From Lachnospiraceae bacterium UBA7182 (lineage in GTDB: Bacteria > Bacillota > Clostridia > Lachnospirales > Lachnospiraceae), in assembly GCA_002491115.1 (NCBI GenBank), contig DKVI01000115.1:26822-58277 (forward strand): a DNA stretch of 31,456 nucleotides, in the 5' to 3' direction. The notes under the pieces were generated by a model that saw only the letters and a list, made by a program, of their open reading frames with translations, had not been told where the DNA came from and did no database searches. The translations under genes were made by a program, and so were the position numbers. Of this stretch, positions 21,553-30,040 are shown piece by piece; the stretch's first letter is position 1, and each line of letters opens with the position of its first letter.

Positions 21553-23322
21553 TTAGAAGTCCTCCTTTCCGCATGCTTCTTTGATCTGGGATGCCAGTTC
21601 GTCCATAATCTTTTTATACTCTGCATCCAGACTTTCTTCGGTTACATATTTATAACGACCGATCTGCTCACGGACCGGAAGATCAATCAGGCCTTTAACG
21701 CCTGCGCCGTTTTTCAGCGCCTCCATGGCCTGATCGTAGTAAGCCAGCACCAGTTTCATCATCAGAAGCTGTTTCTTAAGAGATGTATAGGTATCAATCT
21801 CATGGAAGGAGTTCTGATGGAGGAAGTCCTCACGGATGGAGCGGGCCGCTTCCATCTTCAGACGGTCGGGAGCGGAAAGCGCGTCCATACCTACCATCTG
21901 CACGATTTCGTTCAGTTCTGCTTCTTCCTGTAAGAGAGACATCATGGCCTGACGTCCCTGCATCCACTCTTCGGATACGTTCTTGTCGAACCATCCGGAG
22001 ATATTGTCCAGATACAGAGAATAACTGGTCAGCCAGTTGATGGCCGGGAAATGTCTCTTGTACGCAAGTGCGGAATCCAGTCCCCAGAACACCTTCACGA
22101 TACGAAGGGTTGCCTGGGATACAGGCTCGGAAGTATCGCCGCCGGGCGGGGATACGGCTCCGATGACGGACAGAGCGCCTTCTCTTCCGTCTTTGCCGAG
22201 GTTGATCACATGGCCCGCGCGCTCATAGAACTGCGCCAGACGGGAACCCAGGTAAGCCGGATAACCTTCTTCACCCGGCATCTCCTCCAGACGTCCGGAC
22301 ATCTCACGGAGCGCCTCGGCCCAGCGGGAAGTGGAGTCTGCCATCAGCGCCACGGAGTAACCCATGTCGCGGAAATATTCTGCAATCGTGATACCGGTAT
22401 AGATGGACGCCTCACGGGCTGCCACCGGCATATCGGATGTATTGGCAATCAGCACGGTACGTTCCATCAGGGACTTACCGGTCTTGGGGTCCTTCAGTTC
22501 CGGGAACTCGTTCAAAACGTCGGTCATCTCGTTACCGCGCTCGCCGCAGCCGATGTAGACCACGATGTCCGCTTCCGCCCATTTAGCGAGCTGATGCTGG
22601 ATAACCGTCTTACCGCTTCCGAACGGTCCGGGCACGGCTGCCACACCGCCTTTGGCGATGGGGAAGAACATATCGACCACGCGCTGTCCTGTGATTAACG
22701 GCATACTGGGCGGCAGTTTTTCTTTATAAGGACGGCCTTTACGAACCGGCCATTTCTGCATCAGTGTCACGTCTTTGTCACCGGAAGGCGTCGTCACGAC
22801 CGCAACCACATCCTCCACGGTGAACTCACCGGATTTGATCTCTTTGATGGTTCCCTGGATACCGTAGGGAATCATGATACGCTGTTCCACGACCGCGGTC
22901 TCCTGTACGGTACCGATGATATCCCCGGCTTCCACTTCGTCTCCGGCTTTCGCGGTCGGAACAAAATTCCACTTCAGATCACGCTTCAGAGAAGGAACCT
23001 CGACACCGCGCTTTAAGTTGTTGCCGCCGGATACTTTCATAATATCGTCAAGGGGTCTCTGGATTCCGTCATAGATGCTGGTGATCAGTCCGGGCCCCAG
23101 TTCCACGGACAACGGCATCTCAGTGGATTCCACCGGCTCGCCCGGTCCAAGTCCCGCAGTCTCCTCGTACACCTGGATGGATGCCTCGTCTCCATGCATC
23201 TCGATGATCTCACCGATGAGGCGCTGTTTACTTACACGCACCACGTCAAACATGTTGGCATCCCGCATACCGGTAGCGACGACCAGAGGTCCCGCCACTT
23301 TTTTAATAGTGCCTTTACTCAT
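21553..23322 (-). CDS. ntpA: V-type ATP synthase/ATPase catalytic subunit A
   Basis: The catalytic subunit hydrolyses or makes ATP. From the ATG at 23322 it has 589 residues and opens MSKGTIKKVAGPLVVATGM, the usual start; the frame extends 15 codons to a TTG at 23367 that overlaps subunit F, which I consider less likely. The P-loop GPFGSGKT is at 232-239, followed by IGCGERGNEMTDVL and the bulge typical of A subunits between 110 and 190. A GGGTGA lies 10 nt before the ATG. The order F-A-B-D equals that in Enterococcus hirae ntp (ntpG-ntpA-ntpB-ntpD). Confidence 0.97.
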   Translation of the reverse strand: MSKGTIKKVAGPLVVATGMRDANMFDVVRVSKQRLIGEIIEMHGDEASIQVYEETAGLGPGEPVESTEMPLSVELGPGLITSIYDGIQRPLDDIMKVSGGNNLKRGVEVPSLKRDLKWNFVPTAKAGDEVEAGDIIGTVQETAVVEQRIMIPYGIQGTIKEIKSGEFTVEDVVAVVTTPSGDKDVTLMQKWPVRKGRPYKEKLPPSMPLITGQRVVDMFFPIAKGGVAAVPGPFGSGKTVIQHQLAKWAEADIVVYIGCGERGNEMTDVLNEFPELKDPKTGKSLMERTVLIANTSDMPVAAREASIYTGITIAEYFRDMGYSVALMADSTSRWAEALREMSGRLEEMPGEEGYPAYLGSRLAQFYERAGHVINLGKDGREGALSVIGAVSPPGGDTSEPVSQATLRIVKVFWGLDSALAYKRHFPAINWLTSYSLYLDNISGWFDKNVSEEWMQGRQAMMSLLQEEAELNEIVQMVGMDALSAPDRLKMEAARSIREDFLHQNSFHEIDTYTSLKKQLLMMKLVLAYYDQAMEALKNGAGVKGLIDLPVREQIGRYKYVTEESLDAEYKKIMDELASQIKEACGKEDF

Positions 23323-23353
23323 TTGAATGGATTCACCCACTTTCTTCATTTTC

Positions 23354-23674
23354 TTAATTGTCGCCAAATAAGATATCCGAGCCTACGGCCTGTTCCACGG
23401 ATTTCTTCACGGACTCGATACCGGCCCCTGTATTCCCGGATACGCCCGGAATCTGGATAATCGCGGGAAACACCTGATCCTGATATCTGCTGATCTCATG
23501 CTTCAGTTCCGCTGCCAGCGCCTCCGTGATATAGATCACCGCGTAATCGCCCTCGGCTATTCTTTTCAGCTTTTTTTCGCCCTCCTGGGCGTCGGATACC
23601 GGAAATGTATCCAGACCCAGGGCCGCGAAGCCATAGATGCTGTCATAAGCGCCCAATACTGCTATCTTATACAT
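23354..23674 (-). CDS. ntpG: V-type ATP synthase/ATPase subunit F
   Basis: The 106-residue subunit binds subunit D in the central stalk. It starts YKIAVLGAYDSIYGFAALG and contains YAVIYITEALAAEL and PAIIQIPGVSGNTG, the Rossmann-like F-subunit pattern. Its ATG overlaps the C-subunit stop by 8 bp (ATGTATAA), implying translational coupling. In the Enterococcus naming this gene is ntpG. Confidence 0.93.
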   Translation of the reverse strand: MYKIAVLGAYDSIYGFAALGLDTFPVSDAQEGEKKLKRIAEGDYAVIYITEALAAELKHEISRYQDQVFPAIIQIPGVSGNTGAGIESVKKSVEQAVGSDILFGDN

Positions 23675-24641
23675 ACATTTCCCTTACCCTTTCCCGTATG
23701 GAATCATCCGGCAGGCCGTTTTGCCTGCAGGTAAGGATGATCCTCACCGTCTTTATCTCATTCTCTCTTGCAATGACATACGCCACCAGAGGCCCAACAG
23801 AAAATGGGTTGGACTTCTGCGGTTTGATGGTCTGGATGATGCGGTTATCACACCAGCGCTCGAAAGCGGAAGGAGATTCCTTCAGGGCTTCCGCGCCTTC
23901 CGCATATCCGTTTCCATTCAAATATTCCATGATCGAATCCATGCCCGCCAGCGCCGCATGGGCCAGCGCGTCTACATTCAGGCTGTCGCAGGGCGCCATG
24001 GCACGTTTCATAAATTCCAGTGACTTGGCAGTCTTTGAGGAGCGCACGGCGATCTTGATATTGGCCACAGCCACGGTAGACTCCGCGTAATCGCGGATAA
24101 TCTCATCTTTGGACAGCCTTCCGGCTTCCTTGATGGCATCCATGGTGGCCCTGTCAATGATCACATCGCAGAGCTGTCCGTCCCCTGAATGAAGCAGCGC
24201 TTCTACTGCTTCCTCCGCCGCCTGCCGCATATTTTCGGGCAGCGCCTTATAGTCCTTCTCCTTTATGATGCGTACCATCTCCTCTTTGGGAACAGGCGTG
24301 CCTTCATAAAAGATATTGGCGCCGCTTTCGCCGGTACAGACTTCTTTGACGGCGGCTTTCAGATTGTGGAACCAGTTCGGATATGACAGGACGTCGAATA
24401 CGTCCATGTCCACATGCATCTCCTTTATGGTCTCCCATATTTTTTCCCGCTCTCTTGTCAGGATCGCGTCGGCGTTAAGAGCCGTGTCCGCGCCGCCCCA
24501 GCCTTTCTCCTGTAAAAACCGAAGCGCCGCTTCCTGGTCTTTACAGGCAATGAGCTGTTCGATCACAGAAGACGAGAACAGGGATGTTTCCAAAGCACGG
24601 ATTCGCGCGACCGCATAGGCATACTGTGTATCAGACATCAT
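23667..24641 (-). CDS. ntpC: V-type ATP synthase/ATPase subunit C
   Basis: The 324-residue AC39-type subunit connects the rotor ring to the D-F shaft. It begins SDTQYAYAVARIRALETSLFS and has the family end segment VGPLVAYVIARENEIKTVRIILTCR, divided by the conserved Asn-Pro-Phe. It is almost entirely helical. AGGAGG precedes two adjacent ATG codons (24641 and 24638) by 3 and 6 nt, so the second may be used. Confidence 0.94.
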   Translation of the reverse strand: MMSDTQYAYAVARIRALETSLFSSSVIEQLIACKDQEAALRFLQEKGWGGADTALNADAILTREREKIWETIKEMHVDMDVFDVLSYPNWFHNLKAAVKEVCTGESGANIFYEGTPVPKEEMVRIIKEKDYKALPENMRQAAEEAVEALLHSGDGQLCDVIIDRATMDAIKEAGRLSKDEIIRDYAESTVAVANIKIAVRSSKTAKSLEFMKRAMAPCDSLNVDALAHAALAGMDSIMEYLNGNGYAEGAEALKESPSAFERWCDNRIIQTIKPQKSNPFSVGPLVAYVIARENEIKTVRIILTCRQNGLPDDSIRERVREMYV

Positions 24642-24668
24642 AACCCTCCTTTTTCGGCGAACCGGCTT

Positions 24669-25262
24669 TTATAAAAACAAAATTGCATTTACTTTGTCCT
24701 GAAGCGTGTCTTTTTTTGCGTCAAACAGCGCCCTTAAGGTACAGTTCTCTTCTACGCCTCCGTAAACGAGAACAAAACCGTCCGGGATCGCTTTCGGCTC
24801 TTTTTTCAAAACCAGGCTTCCGCCTTTTTCCTTTGCCGCCGCCTTGATCTTTTTCTCAAAATCAGCCGGCATCCTGCCAAGATCTTTGGCGGAGAAATAA
24901 ATCTCCCCTTCCTCTGCCAGGGCATAGGTCTTTAATATCTTCTCCATCATCAGGAAATAACCTTTGTCATCCTCTTTTTTCAGAGAATCATAGGCTTCCT
25001 CTATGACTTCGGATATGATCTCCTGCTTCGCTCTAAGAAGCGCAGTCCTGCGCTGCTGCTCCGCGGAGGATTTTACCCTTCCGTCATAGTTCGTCTTAAA
25101 AGCGGCATTCTTCTCTGCCGCTTCCGCTTCCATGGCCGCACACTCGTCTTTGGCTTTCGCAAGGACGGCATCCGCTTCCTTTTGTGCGTCCTCAATGGTC
25201 CTGGCTGCGGAGGCTTTGGCTTCTTCCTGAATCTGGGCCGTAATCTTTTCCAATCCGGTCAT
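24669..25262 (-). CDS. ntpE: V-type ATP synthase/ATPase subunit E
   Basis: The 197-residue protein forms the peripheral stalk with the G/H subunit. An N-terminal charged Ala/Glu/Lys-rich coiled coil (about 1-105) precedes a small globular domain with GGSLVLKKEPKAIPDGFVL and YGGVEENCTLRALFDAKKD, typical of E subunits. AAGGAGAG is 9-10 nt before the ATG. A 52-bp gap without visible signals separates it from K. Confidence 0.9.
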   Translation of the reverse strand: MTGLEKITAQIQEEAKASAARTIEDAQKEADAVLAKAKDECAAMEAEAAEKNAAFKTNYDGRVKSSAEQQRRTALLRAKQEIISEVIEEAYDSLKKEDDKGYFLMMEKILKTYALAEEGEIYFSAKDLGRMPADFEKKIKAAAKEKGGSLVLKKEPKAIPDGFVLVYGGVEENCTLRALFDAKKDTLQDKVNAILFL

Positions 25263-25314
25263 TCTAAAGCTCTCCTTTTTACAATACTTTACTGGTTACC
25301 GACATTCGTCTCCA

Positions 25315-25806
25315 TTAGATCGGAATCGCTGTGATTGCAAGGATGGAGATCAGAAGCGCAAGGATTGCGTAAGTCTCAACCATGGCCGGGAACAGCATGG
25401 CTTTACCGAACTGATCCGGTTTTTTCGCTACGATACCAATTGCCGCAACAGAAGTTTTACCCTGATTTCTCGCGGATACAAGACCTACGATGGCGATCGG
25501 AAGGCATGCTGCCAGGATCATAATACCGGTCATTACTTCAAGGTCTTCTGCGCCGCCGCCTAAAAGGCCAATCTTGGAGAGGGTGATAAATGCCACCAGA
25601 AGTCCGTAAATACCCTGCGTACCAGGTAAAAGCTGCATGATCAGAACCTTCGCGAATTTGTCCGGGTCCTCAGTCACTACGCCTGAAGCTGCCTGTCCGG
25701 CGATACCTACTCCATAAGCAGAGCCGCAGCCTGAAAGGATAACTGCGAGCGCCGCACCTAAGATAGCCCATCCGGTTCCACCAACATTTTCCAACAGATC
25801 CAACAT
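25315..25806 (-). CDS. ntpK: V-type ATP synthase/ATPase membrane rotor subunit K, probably Na+-binding
   Basis: The 163-residue proteolipid has four transmembrane helices from two fused hairpins and forms the rotor ring. The segment QLLPGTQG supplies Leu60, Thr63 and Gln64, SARNQGK supplies Gln115 and AMVETYAIL the essential Glu144. These are the positions of Leu61, Thr64, Gln65, Gln110 and Glu139 that coordinate Na+ in Enterococcus hirae NtpK. Only the second hairpin carries the carboxylate. The Shine-Dalgarno lies in the last codons of subunit I, 2 bp away. Confidence 0.96.
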   Translation of the reverse strand: MLDLLENVGGTGWAILGAALAVILSGCGSAYGVGIAGQAASGVVTEDPDKFAKVLIMQLLPGTQGIYGLLVAFITLSKIGLLGGGAEDLEVMTGIMILAACLPIAIVGLVSARNQGKTSVAAIGIVAKKPDQFGKAMLFPAMVETYAILALLISILAITAIPI

Positions 25807-25808
25807 AA

Positions 25809-27833
25809 TTAATTTTCCTCCTTAATATCTACATATTTAGTTTTAAATTTAAAGGGGTCAAAGGCTTTTCCGCCGCCCTCATAAAATTTACCATAAAATT
25901 CCACATACTGAAGACGGCATGTGTGTACATACGCGCCCAGCAGGTTGATCGCCATATTGAAAATATGCCCGATCAGGAACACCACGATAAACAAAATCAC
26001 GCCGACGACGCTCTTTCCGCCCATGCTTGCCATGGAGTTAAATACCGTCGCCATTACGCCGGTGGCAAGGCCCAGCGCCAGCAGACGCGAATAGGACAGC
26101 ACGTCGCTTAACCACCCGGTAATATTATACAGGTCATATGCGCCAAGGGCGATACGCACGCCGAAGTTCTTGTTACTCCTTCCCGACATAAGCAGGATGC
26201 CTACAGCGCCCAGGATGGCAAGCCCTTTGGCTCCCGCATTCAGGGCCGGCGGGAATACGATCTGCATACCTGCGATCCCCGCGAAGATGTCCGTGGGAAG
26301 CAGCATGCCAATGAGTCCGATCAAAAGACAGAACCACAGCCCGCAGTCACAGACAGCGTCCAGATACCGCCCGTCCCTGATACAGCAGTAACCCTTTAAA
26401 GCAAGGCCTGTAAACAGGTGGATGACACCGAACAGCATGGAGTACAAAAGCATCTTCATCGGCTCGTTCAGAGGTACGAACCACAGTGCCGGTATGATGG
26501 AGCCTTCTCCTTCATATCCAAAGAAGGTCCTGGCTATGACGTCGATGGCATCGCCGAAATAACCGCCGAACAGGATGCCCCATACCAGTGTGGAAAGACC
26601 GCACCAGAAGAAAAGCTGTATGGATTTTCTGAGGCCTTCCGCCATACGCGGGAACTTCACCAGCACTACGCCGCATATGAGCGCCACGATCAGTCCGTAG
26701 GCCGCGTCGCTTAACATCAGTCCGAACAGGAACACATAGAATACGGAAGTGAAAAAGGTCGGATCCATCTCCCCTTTGCCGGGAAGACCAAAGGATGCAA
26801 GCACGCCTTCTACCGACTCTGAAAACTTATTGTTCTTTAAGAGTACGGGAGGCTGTTCTTCCTCTTTAATCTCCTCCAATTCCACAGCCGCGTCAAATTT
26901 CTCTGAGAACTCCCGGACCACCGAATCCGCCAGATACGCGGGTACATACCCGCTTAAAGCGAAGGTATTCTCCGTCTGGGGAAGCTGCCCCAGGATTTCA
27001 TATTTTTCTGCCCGGATACGGTAATAATCCGATATCAGCCGAAGCTCCTGACGGCTTCCCGCATAATCCGCGATCTGCTTTTCCAGATCTTCGATCGCCT
27101 TTACGGATGCATCCGCCTGCTCCTGAAGCTCTTTCTGGTACTGCGCAGGCACCTGGTTCACCGACTGCGCAGGCCTTGCAAATCCGCCTGCCCTTAAAGC
27201 TTCCTCTACTTTCCGGGCATCACGATTTAAGCAGACAACGGCCAGATACGTATAGTCTTTGTCCGAATAAATCACCTGGACATCTACCGCGTCCACCTCC
27301 GGCGCAAATTTTGCCACCATGCCATAGATTTCCTCCAGCGTGGGGCTCCCCGCGACGGTCCCTATGAGTACGGACGTCCTGCGCGTACCTGCATAATTCA
27401 CCGGTACGGTCAGTCCCAGCCATGGTGTCAGCGCCTCCATCTGATTCTGGATTTTCAGGATATTGGCTTTATGTTCCGCGACCTGCTTATCCAAAGATAC
27501 GATCCTTTTTGCCGTTTCCATGTAATTGTCACGATTCTTCGCCGCATCTTCGAGCAGTCCGCCGTCAACCAGGGGTTTCCCTTCCAGCGACGAGAGCAGT
27601 CCGGTCTTTTCCGGAACATACTGCTGTAAGATGGCCAGCGCCCGATCCGCGGCCTGTGCCTGCTTCTCAAATGCAGCTTTGGAGTTGCCAACGTCCATTT
27701 TCTCATATCCGCTGTCTTCTTCCAGCGGAATATCGATCTCCATGGCGCCCAGTTCCTGCAGACGTTCCAGGATCGCTTTTCTGCTTTTCTTCAATGCGCA
27801 AATACTGATCCGCTGCATCTGCAATACTGCCAT
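25809..27833 (-). CDS. ntpI: V-type ATP synthase/ATPase subunit I (a-subunit)
   Basis: The stator membrane subunit carries ions past the K ring. From the ATG at 27833 it has 674 residues; a GTG two codons earlier is too close to AGGAGG (2 nt against 8 nt). The N-terminal half (to about 345) is cytoplasmic with coiled coils. The C-terminal half has about seven to eight transmembrane helices from FFTSVFYVFLFGLMLSDAAYG onward (in two parts), with DVLSYSRLLALGLATG, containing the essential Arg, and AMINLLGAYVHTCRLQYVEF-type end (here starting NMAIN). Confidence 0.95.
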   Translation of the reverse strand: MAVLQMQRISICALKKSRKAILERLQELGAMEIDIPLEEDSGYEKMDVGNSKAAFEKQAQAADRALAILQQYVPEKTGLLSSLEGKPLVDGGLLEDAAKNRDNYMETAKRIVSLDKQVAEHKANILKIQNQMEALTPWLGLTVPVNYAGTRRTSVLIGTVAGSPTLEEIYGMVAKFAPEVDAVDVQVIYSDKDYTYLAVVCLNRDARKVEEALRAGGFARPAQSVNQVPAQYQKELQEQADASVKAIEDLEKQIADYAGSRQELRLISDYYRIRAEKYEILGQLPQTENTFALSGYVPAYLADSVVREFSEKFDAAVELEEIKEEEQPPVLLKNNKFSESVEGVLASFGLPGKGEMDPTFFTSVFYVFLFGLMLSDAAYGLIVALICGVVLVKFPRMAEGLRKSIQLFFWCGLSTLVWGILFGGYFGDAIDVIARTFFGYEGEGSIIPALWFVPLNEPMKMLLYSMLFGVIHLFTGLALKGYCCIRDGRYLDAVCDCGLWFCLLIGLIGMLLPTDIFAGIAGMQIVFPPALNAGAKGLAILGAVGILLMSGRSNKNFGVRIALGAYDLYNITGWLSDVLSYSRLLALGLATGVMATVFNSMASMGGKSVVGVILFIVVFLIGHIFNMAINLLGAYVHTCRLQYVEFYGKFYEGGGKAFDPFKFKTKYVDIKEEN

Positions 27834-27871
27834 ATCCACATCCCTCCTTTACTTTTTAATCTGTCCTTCCC

Positions 27872-28180
27872 TTAAACCAGCGCTTCTATGACGGCTTTTA
27901 CCGCCTCTTTTTTCCTGGGCGCGATCAGTTCCTTTAAGGCCCCGATCTCCTTTTGCGCCTCTTCGGCCGCCTCGCCAAGCTTAAGATCTCCTTCTGCCTG
28001 CGCTTTCGCTGCCGTCTCCTGGTTCTTGGACTTCACCTTTTGCAAGGTGTTCTCCTTTAAAGCCTGGGCCTTTGCTTTGGCCTCATCCAGAATGGAAGCG
28101 GCTTTGGATTCCCCCTCTTTTAAGATCTCATCCGCTTTTGCTTCCGCTTCTTTTACTGACTTCAAAGTATCTTCCAGCAC
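27872..28180 (-). CDS. ntpF: V-type ATP synthase/ATPase subunit G/H (peripheral stalk)
   Basis: From a GTG at 28180 the protein has 102 residues beginning LEDTLKSVKEAEAKADEIL; AAAGGTGG lies 7 nt before the GTG. The open frame runs back 30 codons to 28270, but that part overlaps the promoter and leader and has no coding character. The protein is an almost continuous Ala/Glu/Lys coiled coil, the form of the G/H subunit that pairs with E in the peripheral stalk. It is the first gene of the operon, as ntpF is in Enterococcus. Confidence 0.85.
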   Translation of the reverse strand: MLEDTLKSVKEAEAKADEILKEGESKAASILDEAKAKAQALKENTLQKVKSKNQETAAKAQAEGDLKLGEAAEEAQKEIGALKELIAPRKKEAVKAVIEALV

Positions 28181-28200
28181 ATTTTCACCACCTTTATTGT

Positions 28201-28232
28201 TAAAAAATTTAAAGCGCCCTGCCTGACAGGGC
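28201..28232 (-). other. Leader hairpin of the V-ATPase operon
   Basis: GCCCTG (28227-28232 on the minus strand) and CAGGGC (28216-28221) form a 6-bp stem with a short loop a few nt after the predicted transcript start. It is followed by GCTTTAAATTTTTT. The U-run is not adjacent to the stem, so it is attenuator-like at best; it could also stabilise the mRNA 5' end. Confidence 0.45.
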
Positions 28233-28249
28233 CCATGATACCAGCACAC

Positions 28250-28278
28250 ATTATAGCATATTGCTCGCACAACTTCAA
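28250..28278 (-). promoter_or_regulatory. Sigma-A promoter of the V-ATPase operon
   Basis: The minus strand has -35 TTGAAG (28273-28278), 17 bp and a perfect -10 TATAAT (28250-28255) preceded by TGC, an extended -10. The start is predicted near 28243, about 60 nt before the GTG of the first gene. Confidence 0.85.
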
Positions 28279-28321
28279 CAAAAAACAGGAATTAATTGTT
28301 AATTTTTTGTCATACATGTGT

Positions 28322-28361
28322 AAAAAATGATAAGAAGGCCGCAGGGTAACAAACGGCCTTC
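28322..28361 (-). terminator. Terminator after the dCMP deaminase gene
   Basis: GAAGGCCG and CGGCCTTC (28334-28341 and 28354-28361) form an 8-bp stem about 10 nt after the stop. On the minus strand it is followed by TTATCATTTTTT. Confidence 0.8.
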
Positions 28362-28371
28362 CGGATACAGG

Positions 28372-28857
28372 TCACACGCTCAGACGGATGGTGCGGCCGG
28401 TCTTACGGTAACATTTCATCTGCACGCCGGCAGCGGCAAGCATACGCTTGGAAGCGAGATTGGCCGGCGTTTTATCATATTTGTCATCGGCATAGATCAG
28501 CTCGGCGATCCCGGCCTGAATGATGGCCTTGGCGCACTCATTGCAGGGAAAAAGCGTCACATAAAGTTTGGTTCCCTCCAGGCTGCCGCCGCGGTAATTC
28601 AGGATCGCGTTCAGCTCGCTGTGCGTTACATAGGCATATTTGCTGTTGTAGGTATCCCCGTCTCTGTCCCAGGGGAACTCATCATCGGAACATCCCTTTG
28701 GAAATCCATTATAACCCATGGAAAGGATTTTATTCTCCTGACTGACGATGCAGGCGCCTACCTGTGTGTTGGGATCTTTGGAACGCATGGCGGAAAGATA
28801 TGCGATCCCCATGAAATATTCGTCCCAGGTAATATAATCAGTTCTTTTTTCTGACAT
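28372..28857 (-). CDS. Deoxycytidylate (dCMP) deaminase, ComEB-like
   Basis: The 161-residue cytoplasmic zinc enzyme deaminates dCMP to dUMP for dTTP synthesis. The zinc site is visible as THSELNA (His79, catalytic Glu81) and LFPCNEC (Cys105, Cys108). MGYNGFPKGCSDDE is the nucleotide-binding segment of dCMP deaminases and argues against a plain cytidine deaminase. Residues 26-36 (SKDPNTQVGAC) are also typical. AGGAGA lies about 7 nt before the ATG. It is the second gene after the Sua5 homologue, 13 bp apart, on one transcript. Confidence 0.93.
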   Translation of the reverse strand: MSEKRTDYITWDEYFMGIAYLSAMRSKDPNTQVGACIVSQENKILSMGYNGFPKGCSDDEFPWDRDGDTYNSKYAYVTHSELNAILNYRGGSLEGTKLYVTLFPCNECAKAIIQAGIAELIYADDKYDKTPANLASKRMLAAAGVQMKCYRKTGRTIRLSV

Positions 28858-28870
28858 AGCTGTTCTCCTG

Positions 28871-29929
28871 TTATGATTTCTCTTTTGAAGCGTCGATCCT
28901 TTGATGTCCTGCCGCTTTTAAAAGGCGGTTCATAATCGCCTGGCCAAGACCCGGGGAATCAAAGGACTCGGAGTAGATGGCTTCCACACCTTCCTCGTCA
29001 AACGCCCGCAGGACTTCGTACAGATGCTCCGCCACCGAACGCTCGTCCGTGCGGGTGCCGACGCATTTTATCATGCCGCAGGCGTAGCAATGCCGGGTCT
29101 CTTCCGTACAAATAATGCCTGTCTTCCGGTCTGCCGCCCGGCGGTTGATATAGGCGGCCACGTCCTTGGCAGGACCTTCCACCACCTTCAGATCCGCCCT
29201 GGGCGCATAGTGACGGTATTTCATGCCGGGCGCCTTGGGATGGACCAGCGGGTCTTCCGACAACAGGCCCTGATCCATCTTCACTTCCCCCAGAACGCCT
29301 TTGATCATCTCCAGCGTAATATAACCCGGGCGCAGGATCACGGGAATCTCTTCTGTCAGGTCTACAATCGTAGATTCAAGCCCGATCTGTACAGGACCGC
29401 CGTCCAGGATCAGGGGGATTTTTCCGTCCATGTCTTCTTTTACATGAGCCGCCAGCGTGGGGCTTGGCCTCCCGGAAGTATTGGCGCTGGGCGCCGCGAT
29501 GTATCCGCCGCCGCTTCTTATCACCGCCCGGGCGATCTCGTCGGAGGGCATCCGCACGGCCACCGTAGCAAGACCCCCGGTTGTCCCGCAGGGAACCGCT
29601 TCTTTTTTAGGGAAGATCATGGTCAGAGGGCCGGGCCAGAAAGCCTCTGCCAGCTTATGGGCGGCTTCCGGTACCTGCCTTGCTATACCTGCAAGGCTTT
29701 CCATGTCCGCGATATGGACAATCAGCGGATTATCCGAGGGACGGCCCTTGGCCGCGTAAACCTTCGCCGCCGCTTCTTCATCCAGGGCATTGGCCCCCAG
29801 ACCGTAGACGGTCTCCGTGGGGAAAGCCACAAGGCCTCCTTCTTTTAAGATCTGTCCGGCTTCGGATATCACGGAAGCGTCTATTTGTTCTCTGTCTATT
29901 TTTATTACCTTTGTATGCAAAATGATCAT
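28871..29929 (-). CDS. L-threonylcarbamoyladenylate synthase (Sua5 type)
   Basis: The 352-residue enzyme makes threonylcarbamoyl-AMP from threonine, bicarbonate and ATP for the t6A37 modification of ANN-reading tRNAs. The YrdC domain (about 1-205) shows GGLVAFPTETVYGLGANA (18 residues), KGRPSDNPL and APSANTSGRPSPT. A C-terminal Sua5 domain (about 240-345) makes it the two-domain form. The ATG at 29929 is only 3 nt from AAAGG; a TTG four codons in would have 8-nt spacing, so the true start may be the TTG. It leads the transcript with the dCMP deaminase gene from the promoter at 29951-29978. Confidence 0.94.
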   Translation of the reverse strand: MIILHTKVIKIDREQIDASVISEAGQILKEGGLVAFPTETVYGLGANALDEEAAAKVYAAKGRPSDNPLIVHIADMESLAGIARQVPEAAHKLAEAFWPGPLTMIFPKKEAVPCGTTGGLATVAVRMPSDEIARAVIRSGGGYIAAPSANTSGRPSPTLAAHVKEDMDGKIPLILDGGPVQIGLESTIVDLTEEIPVILRPGYITLEMIKGVLGEVKMDQGLLSEDPLVHPKAPGMKYRHYAPRADLKVVEGPAKDVAAYINRRAADRKTGIICTEETRHCYACGMIKCVGTRTDERSVAEHLYEVLRAFDEEGVEAIYSESFDSPGLGQAIMNRLLKAAGHQRIDASKEKS

Positions 29930-29950
29930 CCGCCTTTCTCACTACTACCC

Positions 29951-29978
29951 ATTATATCCGGTTCCGATTTTTATTCAA
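29951..29978 (-). promoter_or_regulatory. Sigma-A promoter of the Sua5-dCMP deaminase unit
   Basis: The minus strand has -35 TTGAAT (29973-29978), 16 bp and a perfect -10 TATAAT (29951-29956), with the predicted start about 15 nt before the gene. The very short leader fits the odd ribosome-site spacing noted for the gene. Confidence 0.75.
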
Positions 29979-29997
29979 CTGTTATTTCCATACATAG

Positions 29998-30036
29998 AAA
30001 CATTGCCCTGCCCGAATCCGGGACAAGGCAATGTTT
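29998..30036 (-). terminator. Terminator of the GPH symporter gene
   Basis: AAACATTGCC and GGCAATGTTT form a perfect 10-bp stem, with a second CCCG/CGGG pairing inside. It starts 4 nt after the symporter stop. The U-run is short (TTTC), so efficiency is uncertain, but the helix is strong. Confidence 0.75.
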
Positions 30037-30040
30037 ATCT

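Noticed and set aside
20827..21933. 368-codon open frame on the plus strand across the ntpA/ntpB junction
   Set aside because: It is a shadow of two conserved V-ATPase genes, rich in His, Gln and Leu, with no family resemblance.
28181..28270. Upstream 30-codon extension of the V-ATPase G/H subunit
   Set aside because: It overlaps the promoter -10 region and leader hairpin, and a GTG with a well-placed AAAGGTGG follows.
29024..29848. 274-codon open frame on the plus strand inside the Sua5 gene
   Set aside because: It is antisense to the YrdC/Sua5 domains and has no ribosome site.
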